Below the pieces are notes generated by a model. The model searched no databases, was not told the DNA's origin, and saw nothing but the letters and a program-made list of their open reading frames with translations. DNA of 64,000 nucleotides from Candidatus Riflebacteria bacterium HGW-Riflebacteria-1 (lineage in GTDB: Bacteria > Muiribacteriota > Ozemobacteria > Ozemobacterales > Ozemobacteraceae). Positions 1-9,275 of this stretch are shown here, piece after piece. The DNA lies in contig PGYB01000012.1 of NCBI GenBank assembly GCA_002839445.1, positions 140,290-204,289 on the forward strand, written 5' to 3'. The number at the start of each line of letters is the position of its first letter. The stretch's first letter is position 1. The position numbers were made by a program, and so were the translations under genes.

Positions 1-1
1 C

Positions 2-298
2 TCGCCAGAAGGTGTAAAGATAACCGTTGCGCTGATCTCGCAACCAGAGTTCTCTGTTTCAATCCACAACCTCGGAGCCATACCCGCCCATATACGGAGC
101 CGGTTCTTCGACCGCTATGTGACCAGCGGCAAGGAGCAAGGAACAGGACTCGGTGTATTTTCCGCTCACTTGATGACCAGAACCCTGGGCGGCGATCTCT
201 CGTTCACAACCGATGACACCGAAGGCACTACCCTGACCCTTTCAATTCCGGGCAATCCGGCTCCAAAAAATGAATCTTTCCGAGAGGACAACCCATGA
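2..298 (+). CDS. Histidine kinase, C-terminal fragment (cut by window edge)
   Basis: The open frame enters from the left edge and ends at TGA 296-298. The visible 98 residues are the end of a GHKL ATPase domain: a G2-box-like GKEQGTGLGVFSAHLM, then the LGGDLSFTTDDTEGTTLTLSIP strand region usual at the end of sensor kinases (FTTD...GTTLTLSIP seen directly). It would autophosphorylate and pass phosphate to a response regulator. The stop overlaps the ATG at 295 (ATGA), the usual kinase-regulator coupling, but the partner is only a 13-codon remnant. The sensor part lies outside the window, so the stimulus is unknown. Confidence 0.85.
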   Translation, partial: SPEGVKITVALISQPEFSVSIHNLGAIPAHIRSRFFDRYVTSGKEQGTGLGVFSAHLMTRTLGGDLSFTTDDTEGTTLTLSIPGNPAPKNESFREDNP

Positions 299-336
299 AA
301 GTGCTCATTGTCGTAGATTACACGGCGGGCGCATAA
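295..336 (+). pseudogene. Response-regulator start remnant, 13 codons
   Basis: ATG at 295 overlaps the kinase stop and reads MKVLIVVDYTAGA, then TAA at 334-336, which overlaps the ATG of the next gene (TAATG). The peptide looks like the first strand of a receiver domain (MKxLIVDD), with the second acidic residue changed. I infer that the partner response regulator was lost by deletion, leaving a leader that may couple translation of the hybrid kinase downstream. A chance peptide is possible because only 13 residues support the match. Confidence 0.45.
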
Positions 337-3300
337 TGACAGAAAATACACCGGAAATCCCAAAGCAAGCTGCTACCAGTGCTGAAACTCTATGCCCGCG
401 GGCCGCGCCGACCAGGGGCCGGAAAATCCTGCCATACGTGACTCTGGTTATTCTGGTTGCCTTGTCCCTGTTGGTATGGCGACACTTCGAAAACCAGACA
501 GAGGAAAGGAACCGGCGACATTTCGATGAATATGCCGAAACGATGGTCGTGGCAATCCGTAAGCGCCTGATCGAATGCGAAATGATCATGCAGGGGGGAG
601 CCGGCCTTTTTAGCTCGTCAACCGAAGTGACCCGTGAACAATGGCGTAATTTCGTAACTTATCGACGGGTTCAGGGGCATCTTCCCGGGACCCAATGGCG
701 CTTTCCCGGGATTCAAGTGATCGGCATTGCCAGGCGCGTGCATCATGCCGATTTGCCGCGACACCTGCAGAAAATCAGAAGCGAAGGCATTTCTGATTAT
801 ACAATCAGCCCACCGGGGGAACGTGAGGAATATTCTCCCATCATCTTCGTGGAGCCATTCGATGTCGAAAATGAACCGGCTGTTGGGTTCGATCTGCTGT
901 CGGAGCCGTTACGTCGAAAGACCCTTGAGCTGGCAGGATCGACCGGTAGCTGCGTTATTTCGGAAAAGATAATTCTTCACTCGGATTCAAAAAAGTTGAA
1001 CGTGCATGGCTTTCTGTTATGCCTTCCCATCTACGAGGCAGAAAAGCCATTACTGACCGTCGAAGAACGGCGCGCCGCATTGTGGGGCTACGTGGTTGCC
1101 GCATTTCATATTGAGGATCTCATCCGGGGGATATCACTAGATGCCGGTCACAAAATAAAATTAGAGATTTTCGACGGCCCCGTGGCCAGTCAATCGGCTC
1201 TGATGCTCGACAGTCAAGTTTCCTCGAACGATTGTTCAAATTCGATGTTCACCGTAAGCAAGATTCTTGATCTATACGGACGGCAATGGACATTTCTGTT
1301 CCGTGCAACCAAGGTTTTCGAAGCCCAGGCAGCTGACCGGCTGCCCAGAACCCTTCTCGCGGTTTCCATCGTCATCAGCCTGCTGATCTTTCTGTTCCTC
1401 AAGATGCTTGAGGGTACCGGCGAACGCGCACTCGCCCTTGCCCGGGATTTAACCCGTGAACTCGAAGATGAGCGGGCCTGGCTGGGCACAGTCATTGATA
1501 CGGCTATGGATGCCATTATCGCGCTGAATAAGGAGGGGTTGATTCTGGTGTGGAATTCTTCAGCAGTCCGGATGTTTGGCTACACGGCCGAAGAGGCGCT
1601 GGGAAAGGATTTTCACAGTATCCTCACCCCTCCACAATTTTATGAAGCAGCCATGAAGGGATTCAGATCGTTTCAGAAAACGGGCGGACCTTCGATACTT
1701 GGGTTGACCCACGAAATTTTCGCGCTACGCAAAGACGGCGAAAGGGTCCCCGTGGAGATCACCGTCTCCATGCGTAAGAATCATGAGAGGAATGGCATCG
1801 TAGCGGTGGTTCGAGATATTACCGAAAGGAAAAAAGTCCAGGCGCAAATTGTCGCCGAGCGCAAACGTTTTTATCAAGTCCTGGAAACTCTGCCCGCATT
1901 CGTAGCTCTGATCGGACAGGATCACTCTCTTCCCTATGTCAACCGCCAGTTTCGTGAACGGTTCGGCGATCCTGCCGGTCGCACATGTCACGAGACCATT
2001 TTCGGCAAGGCACTTCAGTGCAGCGACTGCCGAACCTTCGAAGTCTTTCGGACCGGCTCACCGGAATTCTGGGGGTGGACCGGCCTGGACGGTCGCATCT
2101 ACCAGATCCACGATTATCCGTACACCGATTCCGACGGATCGCCTATGGTCCTGGAACTTGGGTTGGACATCACCGACCAGAAACAGGCCGAAGGAGAGAG
2201 AGTCGCCAGACAGGCAGCTGAATCTGCTAATCGCCAGAAGAGTCTGTTCTTGTCGAACATGAGCCATGAGATCCGCACGCCCATGAACGCTATTCTGGGA
2301 TTCGCTCAGATCCTCGAGCGCGATCCCAAACTTTCTTCCAGGCAGCGCGAACAGATCGGCAGCATCAATCGCAGCGGTCAACATCTGCTGTCACTGATCA
2401 ACGATATTCTTGACATGTCGAAGATTGAAGCTGGTATGAATGTGCTCAACCCCGTAGCGTTCTGTCTCCAAGACCTGATCGACGACCTGGCGATGATGTT
2501 TCGGTCGCGGGCAGAAGCCAAAAACCTCCAGTTTTTCGTAGAACGCGACGCGAACCTCCCGTATTGCGTCATGGCTGACGCGGGCAAAATCCGTCAGATT
2601 CTGATCAATCTGCTTGGCAACGCCATAAAATTCACCGACGCTGGTGGTGTTTCTATGAGGGTTATGGCGACCTCCCCTGCCAATCCGCCCGCTGAAAAAG
2701 CGAAAACACTACAGCTCAGAGTAGAGATAGAAGACAGCGGACCTGGGATCTCCGCCACTGAACTCACCAACATCTTCACCCCATTCGCCCAGGGAGAAGC
2801 CGGCGTCATCGCTGGTGGTACAGGTCTGGGCCTGCCCATCAGCCGCCGTCTTGCCGAGATGATGGGCGGCAGCATCACGGTCGAAACAACAGTCGGTCGG
2901 GGCAGCTGCTTCAGGTTCGACATGCCTCTTGAACCCTCTGATGCCGCAGTGAAGGAAAAGAGTCCCGCGCCTCGGCTCGTGACAGGCCTTGAATCGGGAA
3001 GCGGCCCCTTCCGGATTCTCGTGGTAGATGATATGCAAATCAACCGTGACCTGTTGTGCGATCTTTTGCAGCCTTTGGGGTTTGAGATCCGGCAGGCGGA
3101 AAACGGCGCAGAAGCGCTGACCATATTTGAAGAATGGGCTCCTCATGCGGTGCTGATGGATATGAGGATGCCAGTCATGGACGGCTATGAAGCTACCCGG
3201 CGGATCAAGGCCACTGAAAAGGGGCGCGACACACCCGTCATTGCGGTGACTGCCAGCGCCTTCAAGGATTCGGAAGACCAGATCCTGGCAACAGGTGTCT

Positions 3301-3650
3301 CCGCTTATCTACGCAAACCGTTCCGGGCCGAGGAACTCTATGATACCCTCGGCGGCTGTCTGGGTTTGCGTTACGTATATGCCGATGACTCGCCTGTCGC
3401 TGACAAAGGCGTTACACCGAACCAATTGCCGGCCATTAATGCAGAGCGCGTGGCTGCTCTTCCTGCTGATATTCTCCAGGCCATGCGTCAAGCGGTTGAC
3501 GAAGGCGACATGACGCGCCTTGCAGAACTGATCGATCAGATCGAGCCTCAAGACGACGACGTTGCACAGGTTCTGCATGCTCTTGCCAACCGCTATGACT
3601 ATGTCCAGCTCGGTCACCTGCTCGACATGAGAGGAAACAAAGATGCCTGA
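336..3650 (+). CDS. Hybrid sensor histidine kinase (CHASE-PAS-PAS-HisKA-HATPase-REC)
   Basis: A 1104-residue membrane kinase. A TM helix near residues 30-50 and another near 345-365 enclose a CHASE-type extracellular sensor. Two PAS domains follow (about 385-505 and 515-625), the second with a CxDC pair (CSDC) that could bind metal or a cofactor. The HisKA H-box is MSHEIRTPMNAIL with His644. The ATPase contains GGTGLGLPISRRLAEMMGG. The receiver has the phosphoacceptor Asp942 in LMDMRMPVMDG and a C-terminal helical tail. I chose ATG 336 because it overlaps the stop of the mini-ORF; the longer frame from 270 runs through the upstream genes. It overlaps the next gene by 8 bp, so the pair is probably co-transcribed. 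The ligand is unknown. Confidence 0.9.
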   Translation: MTENTPEIPKQAATSAETLCPRAAPTRGRKILPYVTLVILVALSLLVWRHFENQTEERNRRHFDEYAETMVVAIRKRLIECEMIMQGGAGLFSSSTEVTREQWRNFVTYRRVQGHLPGTQWRFPGIQVIGIARRVHHADLPRHLQKIRSEGISDYTISPPGEREEYSPIIFVEPFDVENEPAVGFDLLSEPLRRKTLELAGSTGSCVISEKIILHSDSKKLNVHGFLLCLPIYEAEKPLLTVEERRAALWGYVVAAFHIEDLIRGISLDAGHKIKLEIFDGPVASQSALMLDSQVSSNDCSNSMFTVSKILDLYGRQWTFLFRATKVFEAQAADRLPRTLLAVSIVISLLIFLFLKMLEGTGERALALARDLTRELEDERAWLGTVIDTAMDAIIALNKEGLILVWNSSAVRMFGYTAEEALGKDFHSILTPPQFYEAAMKGFRSFQKTGGPSILGLTHEIFALRKDGERVPVEITVSMRKNHERNGIVAVVRDITERKKVQAQIVAERKRFYQVLETLPAFVALIGQDHSLPYVNRQFRERFGDPAGRTCHETIFGKALQCSDCRTFEVFRTGSPEFWGWTGLDGRIYQIHDYPYTDSDGSPMVLELGLDITDQKQAEGERVARQAAESANRQKSLFLSNMSHEIRTPMNAILGFAQILERDPKLSSRQREQIGSINRSGQHLLSLINDILDMSKIEAGMNVLNPVAFCLQDLIDDLAMMFRSRAEAKNLQFFVERDANLPYCVMADAGKIRQILINLLGNAIKFTDAGGVSMRVMATSPANPPAEKAKTLQLRVEIEDSGPGISATELTNIFTPFAQGEAGVIAGGTGLGLPISRRLAEMMGGSITVETTVGRGSCFRFDMPLEPSDAAVKEKSPAPRLVTGLESGSGPFRILVVDDMQINRDLLCDLLQPLGFEIRQAENGAEALTIFEEWAPHAVLMDMRMPVMDGYEATRRIKATEKGRDTPVIAVTASAFKDSEDQILATGVSAYLRKPFRAEELYDTLGGCLGLRYVYADDSPVADKGVTPNQLPAINAERVAALPADILQAMRQAVDEGDMTRLAELIDQIEPQDDDVAQVLHALANRYDYVQLGHLLDMRGNKDA

Positions 3651-4732
3651 CAGCGCAAACGCAACTATCATGGTGGTAGATGACAACCCGGAAAACCTCA
3701 AGCTTTTGCAGGCTATGCTGCAATGCAATGGCTACCGACCACTCACATTTCCCAGCGGTTATTTAGCGTTACAGGCGGCTTTACGCCACCCGCCCGATCT
3801 GATTTTGTTAGACATCGACATGCCTGTCATGAACGGTTTTGAGGTCTGCCGACGCCTTAAGGCTGAATCGGCACTGAAAGAAATTCCCGTACTCTTTATC
3901 AGCGCCCTGGACGAAACCAACGATAAAGTCGAAGCCTTCGCTGCGGGTGGACAGGACTACGTCACCAAACCCTTTCAGATCGAGGAACTCTACGCCCGCG
4001 TCAAGACGCATCTGCGATTGCGAAGAATGCAATCTGAGCTGGAAAAATACAATCTTCATCTTCGGGAGCTGGTAGAAGAACAGGTCCGAGAAATCTCCGA
4101 TTCCCAGCTGGCAACCATCTTGGCTCTTTCGAAACTATCGGAATGCCGGGACGAAGAGACTGGCCATCACATTCTGTGAGATCCTGGCTGTTTGTTTGCG
4201 CCGCAATTCCAGAGATGCCGACGTCATTGATGATGCCTTTGTTGCACAGATTCGTCGCGCTGCGCCCCTGCATGATGTTGGCAAAGTGGGCATTCCCGAC
4301 GCCATCCTGCTGAAGCCAGGCCCTCTCGACCACGCTGAGTTCGAGATTATGAAAACTCACACCCTGATCGGTGCCGTGGCGTTGCAAGCTGTTGCCGACA
4401 AGTATCCGAAAAACAACTTCCTGAATATGGGTGTGTGCATAGCTCGATCTCATCACGAGCGCTGGGATGGAACCGGTTATCCCGACGGACTGGCGGGTGA
4501 GGCAATACCTTTGGTCGCCCGGATCATGACCATGGCCGACATCTATGATGCCTTGCGCTCGAAGCGGCCCTATAAGGAGCCCTTCACCCATGAGCAGACC
4601 TGTCGCATCATTATCGAAGGTGATGGTCGAATCAAGCCGGAGCACTTTGATCCCCTGGTCCTCGAAGCCTTCAAGAGTGTCGAAGCTGAGTTTGACCGAA
4701 TCCGCGCGAGCCTTACCGACGACGACCATTAG
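3643..4732 (+). pseudogene. REC/HD-GYP response regulator, frameshifted
   Basis: Codons from ATG 3643 give an intact receiver (VVDDNPENLKLL, phosphoacceptor Asp57 in LLDIDMPVMNG, Lys in TKPF) and a linker ending at DEETGHHIL, where TGA 4177-4179 stops the frame. The HD-GYP phosphodiesterase half continues in another frame to 4732, with PLHDVGKVG and HHERWDGTGYPDGL intact. Reading GAGATCCTGGCT in the shifted frame restores the expected helix, but about six residues normally found after HH seem missing, so a short deletion of non-triplet length fits better than a single extra base. The intact protein would hydrolyse cyclic di-GMP under control of the hybrid kinase. A sequencing or assembly error, or two cooperating half-proteins, remain possible. 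Confidence 0.8.
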
Positions 4733-5025
4733 AATGCTGACTGTCAGTCAGTCAAGAAGGAAACATTTCCTGCGAAGGTGCTCAGACATGAAAATATCGA
4801 GTACTTACGCTTATGTGATGCCTGCCTGGACCTTACCTGTCATTTTAGCCAGGCATAGAAGGCGCTTTATTTATGCAGTTATCAATAGTTTGCCGTGGCG
4901 GCATTTGACATTCTGATTTTTCTGATACATTTATAGAAGAATGGGAGCAAATATACCAAAATCCAAGCTGCCCTGTTTTTTTTCAATGCAATCAGCTAAT
5001 CTGCTATGAAAAGCGAGAATTCGAA

Positions 5026-7164
5026 ATGATACTAAATATAAATCACATAAGCAGACAGACAGAAGGCCTCTGGTCAAAACGCTTTGTGTTTTGGCTTTTA
5101 CTGGTGCTGATGTTCACTGCGACAGCCATACCGACGTTTGGCGAAGAGCTTGGCGAGGAAGCAGCCGGCCTGGCCGCCAGCCTTGACGAAAGCCTGCTGC
5201 TGACCTTTATTGGCATCTTTCTGATTGGCCTGGCGTTGAACTTGACCCCATGCGTTTATCCAATGCTCGCCATCACCGTATCGATATTCGGTCAGCAGGG
5301 CGAGAGCAAGTCGACACAAGTATTTCTAAGGGCTCTTGTTTACGTGCTCGGAATTTCAACGATGTACAGCATTCTGGGCCTGATCGCCGCACTCACCGGC
5401 GGGTTGTTCGGCAGCATTCTGCAATCCCCTGTCGTTCTGCTGTTGATCAGTCTGCTGTTCTTTGTGCTCTCACTGAGCATGTTTGGCTTCTATGAACTGC
5501 AGATGCCCTCGTCGCTGCTATCGCGGCTCGGCGGGCAGCGCTCGGCCAGCCTGTTCGGCACCTGGCTGTCAGGGCTGTTCGTCGGCATTTTCGCGGCGCC
5601 GTGCGTCGGGCCGCCAGTTATCGGACTGCTGACTCTGGTCGGGCACCGCGGTGACCCAATGTTCGGATTTCTGGTGTTCTTCGTGCTCAGCCTCGGACTC
5701 GGGTTTCCTTACCTCATTCTTGGCACTTTTACCGGATTGCTGCAAAAACTGCCGCGCTCGGGCGCCTGGATGAACTGGGTAAAGAAGCTGATGGGAATTA
5801 TCCTGATAGCTGTCGGGTGTTTCTATCTGGCACTGGCAATCAACCCTGCCATGGCCTTCATTCTAATCCCGGTTACTCTGTTTGTTGGCGGCATTTATCT
5901 TGGATTACTAGAGAAATCACAGACCGGCTCACCGTACTTTTCTGTCTTCAAGCGCCTTGCCGGAGCGGGTTTGATCGTCGTCGCCGTTCTCGGCTATCGG
6001 GCGGGACAGGTTCCTGCGATCGACTGGCAGCCATACTCCGGGCAGATCACTGACAAACAGCGGGCTTCTGCCATATATTTTTCGGCGAGCTGGTGCATAC
6101 CCTGTCTTGAACTGGATCGCCGCACCTTTACCGACAAAGCCGCAATCGAAAAGATGAACGAAATTCAGCGCTTCAAAGTCGATCTGTCGCATTACGACTC
6201 AGAAGAATCGCAGCAGCTGCGCGAGAAATACCGCATCGCCGGCGTGCCGACCATTGTTTTTCTCAACAGCAGCGGTCAGGAAATCCGCAAAGAGCGCGTG
6301 GTCGGCTACATATCGCCAGACGAGCTGATCGCCAGAATCGACCGCGTAATCGCTTCAGCTCAGACAGAAGTTGCAGCAGCTGACGAGGCCATCCTGGAAG
6401 ATGCCGCCGAGGACCCTTCTGAAGTTTTTCTGATCGCCGACGTTGCCTGGATAACTCCGGGCAGCACCTTTAAGCTTGCTGCCCTGTTCAAGATGCGTGA
6501 AAACTGGTATATTTACTGGCTGAATCCCGGAGACTCCGGCACCGATCCGCAGATTGAGTGGCAGCTTCCTGAAGGATTCGAAGCTGGCCAACCGGCCTGG
6601 CCGGCGCCACAACGCTTCGACTCGCCACCATTCGCGACTTTCGGTCATTTGCATGAACTTCTGCTCGCTTATCCGGTCAGGGCTCCCGAAACTCTCGCGA
6701 TTGATTCAACGATAAAAATCAGTGCAAATATTTCATGGCTGGTCTGCGAAGACATCTGTATCTCCCAGAATGCAACAGTAAATCTCGAGTTAGCGGTAAA
6801 AAGTGAGCCACCTCCAGCTGATGCGAAATGGTCGGAAGAGTTTGCAAGAGCTGCAGCGGCCCTTCCGTCAACAGCAGACGACTGGAATTTCTCGGCGAGC
6901 CATGATGGCAGATCGGCAAAGCTGGTGATACAGCCGCCGCAGCAAGTCGATGTCAAAGCACTCAGCGGCGCGAGCTTTTTCCCCGCACAGCAAGGCGTTT
7001 TCAGGCACGGCAGCATCAAGACCAGCCTGGATTCAGGCCAGCTGACAGTAAGCATGCAGCGCACCGGTCTGCCACTCGCTGAAAAAATGACCGGCGTTCT
7101 CGTGCTGCCCAATGCACCGACAGGCCAACCACGCCATCTAGAGGTGACCGCAGAATGGCAATAA
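5026..7164 (+). CDS. DsbD-like thiol:disulfide interchange protein with permuted domains
   Basis: 712 residues. A signal-like N-terminus is followed by the polytopic DsbD/CcdA domain (about 55-325) with the two expected half-site cysteines in NLTPCVYPML and AAPCVGPPVIG. A thioredoxin domain follows, with a CIPC active site (Cys357, Cys360). A C-terminal DsbD-alpha/DsbC-like domain includes WLVCEDICI (Cys574, Cys578). The family moves electrons from cytoplasmic thioredoxin to periplasmic thiols. E. coli DsbD runs alpha-TM-gamma, so here the alpha-like domain sits at the wrong end. A thioredoxin-fold exported protein is next. The start has no strong ribosome site and could lie a few codons away. 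Confidence 0.88.
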   Translation: MILNINHISRQTEGLWSKRFVFWLLLVLMFTATAIPTFGEELGEEAAGLAASLDESLLLTFIGIFLIGLALNLTPCVYPMLAITVSIFGQQGESKSTQVFLRALVYVLGISTMYSILGLIAALTGGLFGSILQSPVVLLLISLLFFVLSLSMFGFYELQMPSSLLSRLGGQRSASLFGTWLSGLFVGIFAAPCVGPPVIGLLTLVGHRGDPMFGFLVFFVLSLGLGFPYLILGTFTGLLQKLPRSGAWMNWVKKLMGIILIAVGCFYLALAINPAMAFILIPVTLFVGGIYLGLLEKSQTGSPYFSVFKRLAGAGLIVVAVLGYRAGQVPAIDWQPYSGQITDKQRASAIYFSASWCIPCLELDRRTFTDKAAIEKMNEIQRFKVDLSHYDSEESQQLREKYRIAGVPTIVFLNSSGQEIRKERVVGYISPDELIARIDRVIASAQTEVAAADEAILEDAAEDPSEVFLIADVAWITPGSTFKLAALFKMRENWYIYWLNPGDSGTDPQIEWQLPEGFEAGQPAWPAPQRFDSPPFATFGHLHELLLAYPVRAPETLAIDSTIKISANISWLVCEDICISQNATVNLELAVKSEPPPADAKWSEEFARAAAALPSTADDWNFSASHDGRSAKLVIQPPQQVDVKALSGASFFPAQQGVFRHGSIKTSLDSGQLTVSMQRTGLPLAEKMTGVLVLPNAPTGQPRHLEVTAEWQ

Positions 7165-7196
7165 TCCCCCACCCTTCGACTGTTTATTTTATGAGG

Positions 7197-7225
7197 TTGC
7201 AGCGAGTTATTGTTTTGAATACATT
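7197..7225 (+). promoter_or_regulatory. Candidate sigma-70 promoter for the redoxin gene
   Basis: TTGCAG, a 17-base spacer and TACATT lie 24-52 bp before the ATG at 7249, in the short gap after the DsbD-like gene. This would let the redoxin gene be transcribed separately from its neighbour. Judged by eye only. Confidence 0.4.
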
Positions 7226-7248
7226 ATGAAAAAACCAAGGAGGAAACT

Positions 7249-7869
7249 ATGAAATTCTTGAACATTTTGTTGGTGCTATTGCTGGTGTTGTTCGTTAACA
7301 GCGGGCTGAGGGCGGAAGAGGTGTCGGCTGGCCCGGTTCTTGGCGAAGCTGCACCGAACTTTACGCTCAATGACCTGGATGGCAAGCCGGTTGAGCTCGC
7401 ATCTTTCAAAGACAAATATGTTGTATTAGAGTGGACTAACTACGACTGCCCGTTTGTGAAGAAGCACTATTCTTCTGGCAACATGCAGGCACTGCAGGAC
7501 AAAGCCATTGCTGACGGCGTGGTCTGGTTGACCATCAACTCATCAGCCGCCGGGAAACAGGGCAACTTTACGCCGGAAAAATGGAAAGAACTCGCGGCTG
7601 AGCGTAAATCAGCTCCAACCGCCATTCTGCTCGATGGCGACGGAAAGATCGGCCAGCTCTACGTGGCTAAGACGACTCCCGAAATGTTCGTCATCGACCC
7701 AAATGGTGCTCTGATCTATATGGGCGCTATTGACGACAAGCCGACTGCAAACATTGAAGATGTCAAAACCGCGATAAACTATGTTCAGAGTGCGCTTGAC
7801 GAAGCCAAGGCCGGCAAACCGGTGTCAGTGCCGATATCAAAGCCTTACGGTTGCTCGGTTAAATACTGA
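7249..7869 (+). CDS. Exported thioredoxin-fold (AhpC/TSA-type redoxin) protein
   Basis: 206 residues with a clear signal peptide (hydrophobic to about residue 20, cleavage near RAEE) and a redoxin fold starting at GEAAPNFTLNDLDGKPV. The active-site region is NYDCPFVKKHY, a single Cys-Pro-Phe-Val arrangement rather than CxxC, typical of the thioredoxin-like proteins annotated near AhpC/TSA. The ribosome site AAGGAGG is five bases before ATG 7249. Its place after a DsbD-like gene suggests an extracytoplasmic peroxidase or thiol partner reduced by DsbD; this is inference. It ends 13 bp from the convergent 5'-nucleotidase gene. Confidence 0.85.
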   Translation: MKFLNILLVLLLVLFVNSGLRAEEVSAGPVLGEAAPNFTLNDLDGKPVELASFKDKYVVLEWTNYDCPFVKKHYSSGNMQALQDKAIADGVVWLTINSSAAGKQGNFTPEKWKELAAERKSAPTAILLDGDGKIGQLYVAKTTPEMFVIDPNGALIYMGAIDDKPTANIEDVKTAINYVQSALDEAKAGKPVSVPISKPYGCSVKY

Positions 7870-7882
7870 TCGCAAGCTGCTG

Positions 7883-8815
7883 TCAGGTCCGGTTGGTTAT
7901 ACCGAACGGAATGTGAACCGACGGTATATGTTTGCCGGAAGACGACTTGAGATGAACCATCTGGTCATCGAAGAAAATATGAGGGTGCATCACTTCGAGG
8001 ATGCGCCTTTTTTCTATGCCGCCGAGAAAGAAAGCCTCGTCGACAAAGATTTTCCATTTGCGCAAAGTATTGATTGCGCGCTCATGCGCGGGGGCGCTGC
8101 GTGCAGTGACGATTGAAATGCGCAAAAACCTTTTGTAGTTTTTATCGCGGCGTTCCTGCAGACGGTCGAACTTTTGCACCACCGACAGGTGCCTGAAGAG
8201 CTTGAAAAGCGGGCCGGGGTCCATGGGCAGCGCAGCATTCTGCGTCTCGGATTCGTGAAAACGGTCGATGTTGCGAGTTGTCTGGTAGACCTTTTCGGCT
8301 TCGTCATCGACGATAACGCCATCAAAGTCGAAAGCGATCCTGAGTTCATTATCATCAGGGTCATCTTCGAGTGGACTGCCGAGAACCGTTCCTGCCGGAA
8401 ATCCGGCATTTATTGCCTCTTTCACGTCGGCAGCATTGGCCGACAGAAACAGCGCCGCGTTGAAGGCAGGAATATACTTGATCGGCGACTTTCCGTTCAA
8501 AAAGCCGGCGCGAATTATTTCGAGCCCGTAATGCTGAATCGAGTTGAACACGCGCAGACCGGTATCAGGGTCGTTCTTTGACAGCAGCACCACTTCGATC
8601 GGCTGGCGACCGGCAAAGCGCTTGTTGATGTTTAAAAGGCGCCTGACAAAAGGAAAAGCAACGCCCTGTTTGAGCGCAACATTCTGTTTCTGGCGCTGGT
8701 AGCGATGATACGCATCACAGCCTTTTTCCTGAAAAACGCGATCAGATTCGCTCAGATCAAAAAGAGCACTCGAAGCAACGGCTATAACCAGCTTATCCTT
8801 GATTTCAAAAGGCAT
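7883..8815 (-). CDS. 5'-nucleotidase, cytosolic NT5C1 family
   Basis: 310 residues matching the NT5C1-type (Nt5_1) 5'-nucleotidases: an N-terminal DKLVIAVASSALFDL block, VVLLSKNDPDTGLRVFNSI, the HAD-like nucleophile loop IAFDFDGVIVDDEAE near residue 160, and HIFFDDQMVHL near the C-terminus. The family removes phosphate from nucleoside monophosphates in the cytoplasm. There is no signal peptide. The ribosome site is weak (GGAA). The gene converges on the redoxin gene and lies just downstream of hicB on the same strand, but a functional link to hicB is not evident. Confidence 0.85.
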   Translation of the reverse strand: MPFEIKDKLVIAVASSALFDLSESDRVFQEKGCDAYHRYQRQKQNVALKQGVAFPFVRRLLNINKRFAGRQPIEVVLLSKNDPDTGLRVFNSIQHYGLEIIRAGFLNGKSPIKYIPAFNAALFLSANAADVKEAINAGFPAGTVLGSPLEDDPDDNELRIAFDFDGVIVDDEAEKVYQTTRNIDRFHESETQNAALPMDPGPLFKLFRHLSVVQKFDRLQERRDKNYKRFLRISIVTARSAPAHERAINTLRKWKIFVDEAFFLGGIEKRRILEVMHPHIFFDDQMVHLKSSSGKHIPSVHIPFGITNRT

Positions 8816-8877
8816 GTTTCATTTCCGGGTGTACAGATTACCGGTTCATCCGGCATCTCAGGTATCGGCACAACCTC

Positions 8878-8910
8878 AGACGGGTTTAACTTTAGCCAGG
8901 AAATTCACCA
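8878..8910 (-). pseudogene. Possible hicA remnant, about 11 codons
   Basis: On the minus strand an ATG inside the 3' end of hicB reads MVNFLAKVKPV and then TGA. Many HicA toxins begin with a similar KLKPVSG segment, and the residue after the stop is again Gly. After that the frame has further stops and no HicA-like sequence follows before the 5'-nucleotidase gene. This fits a truncated toxin, but eleven residues are weak evidence and the ends given are approximate. Confidence 0.25.
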
Positions 8911-9068
8911 TGTTCGATTCGGTCGGCTATGACTCGCAACGCCAGTGCCTTAGTCTGGGCAATAGCATCCTTTCTAGTGTTTCCGTATTTCATAACCCCT
9001 GGCAATTCGGGGATTTCAGCTATCCAGCGGCCATCGTCTTCACGCTCAACCTCAAGATAAAAAATCAT
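8892..9068 (-). CDS. hicB: HicB-family antitoxin (orphan)
   Basis: 58 residues, MIFYLEVEREDDGRWIAEIP and then ELPGVMKYGNTRKDA, the short partial-RNase-H-fold HicB pattern with the ALRVIADRIEHGE helix. ATG 9068 is chosen because AAGGAG lies seven bases upstream; a TTG 15 bases earlier would bury that site. There is no long C-terminal DNA-binding domain, so it is the short HicB class. HicB normally neutralises the HicA mRNA interferase encoded next to it. Only a possible HicA start survives here (see the next entry), so this is probably a decaying or solitary antitoxin. Confidence 0.85.
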   Translation of the reverse strand: MIFYLEVEREDDGRWIAEIPELPGVMKYGNTRKDAIAQTKALALRVIADRIEHGEFPG

Positions 9069-9275
9069 GGTGTTCTCCTTCAACCTGTTATAATCTTATC
9101 CATTTTTGCCGGCATAGTCCAGTATTTGTGCATTATCTCAGCTGCTAGAAGTAGAATCGTGTGAATTTTAAGTAAGGCGCCACAGAAAGCAGTCTTGAGC
9201 TTGCACAAAGGCACTGAAATGTCTTATAACTGTGATGTTGATCGTCCGCATAAACTGAACGGCAAATGGTGAAAA

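Noticed and set aside
4787..4916. 42-codon ORF after the HD-GYP gene
   Set aside because: No ribosome site, no known similarity and no codon pattern; probably chance in the 293-bp gap. A TTGACA at 4906 has no good -10 at the normal distance.
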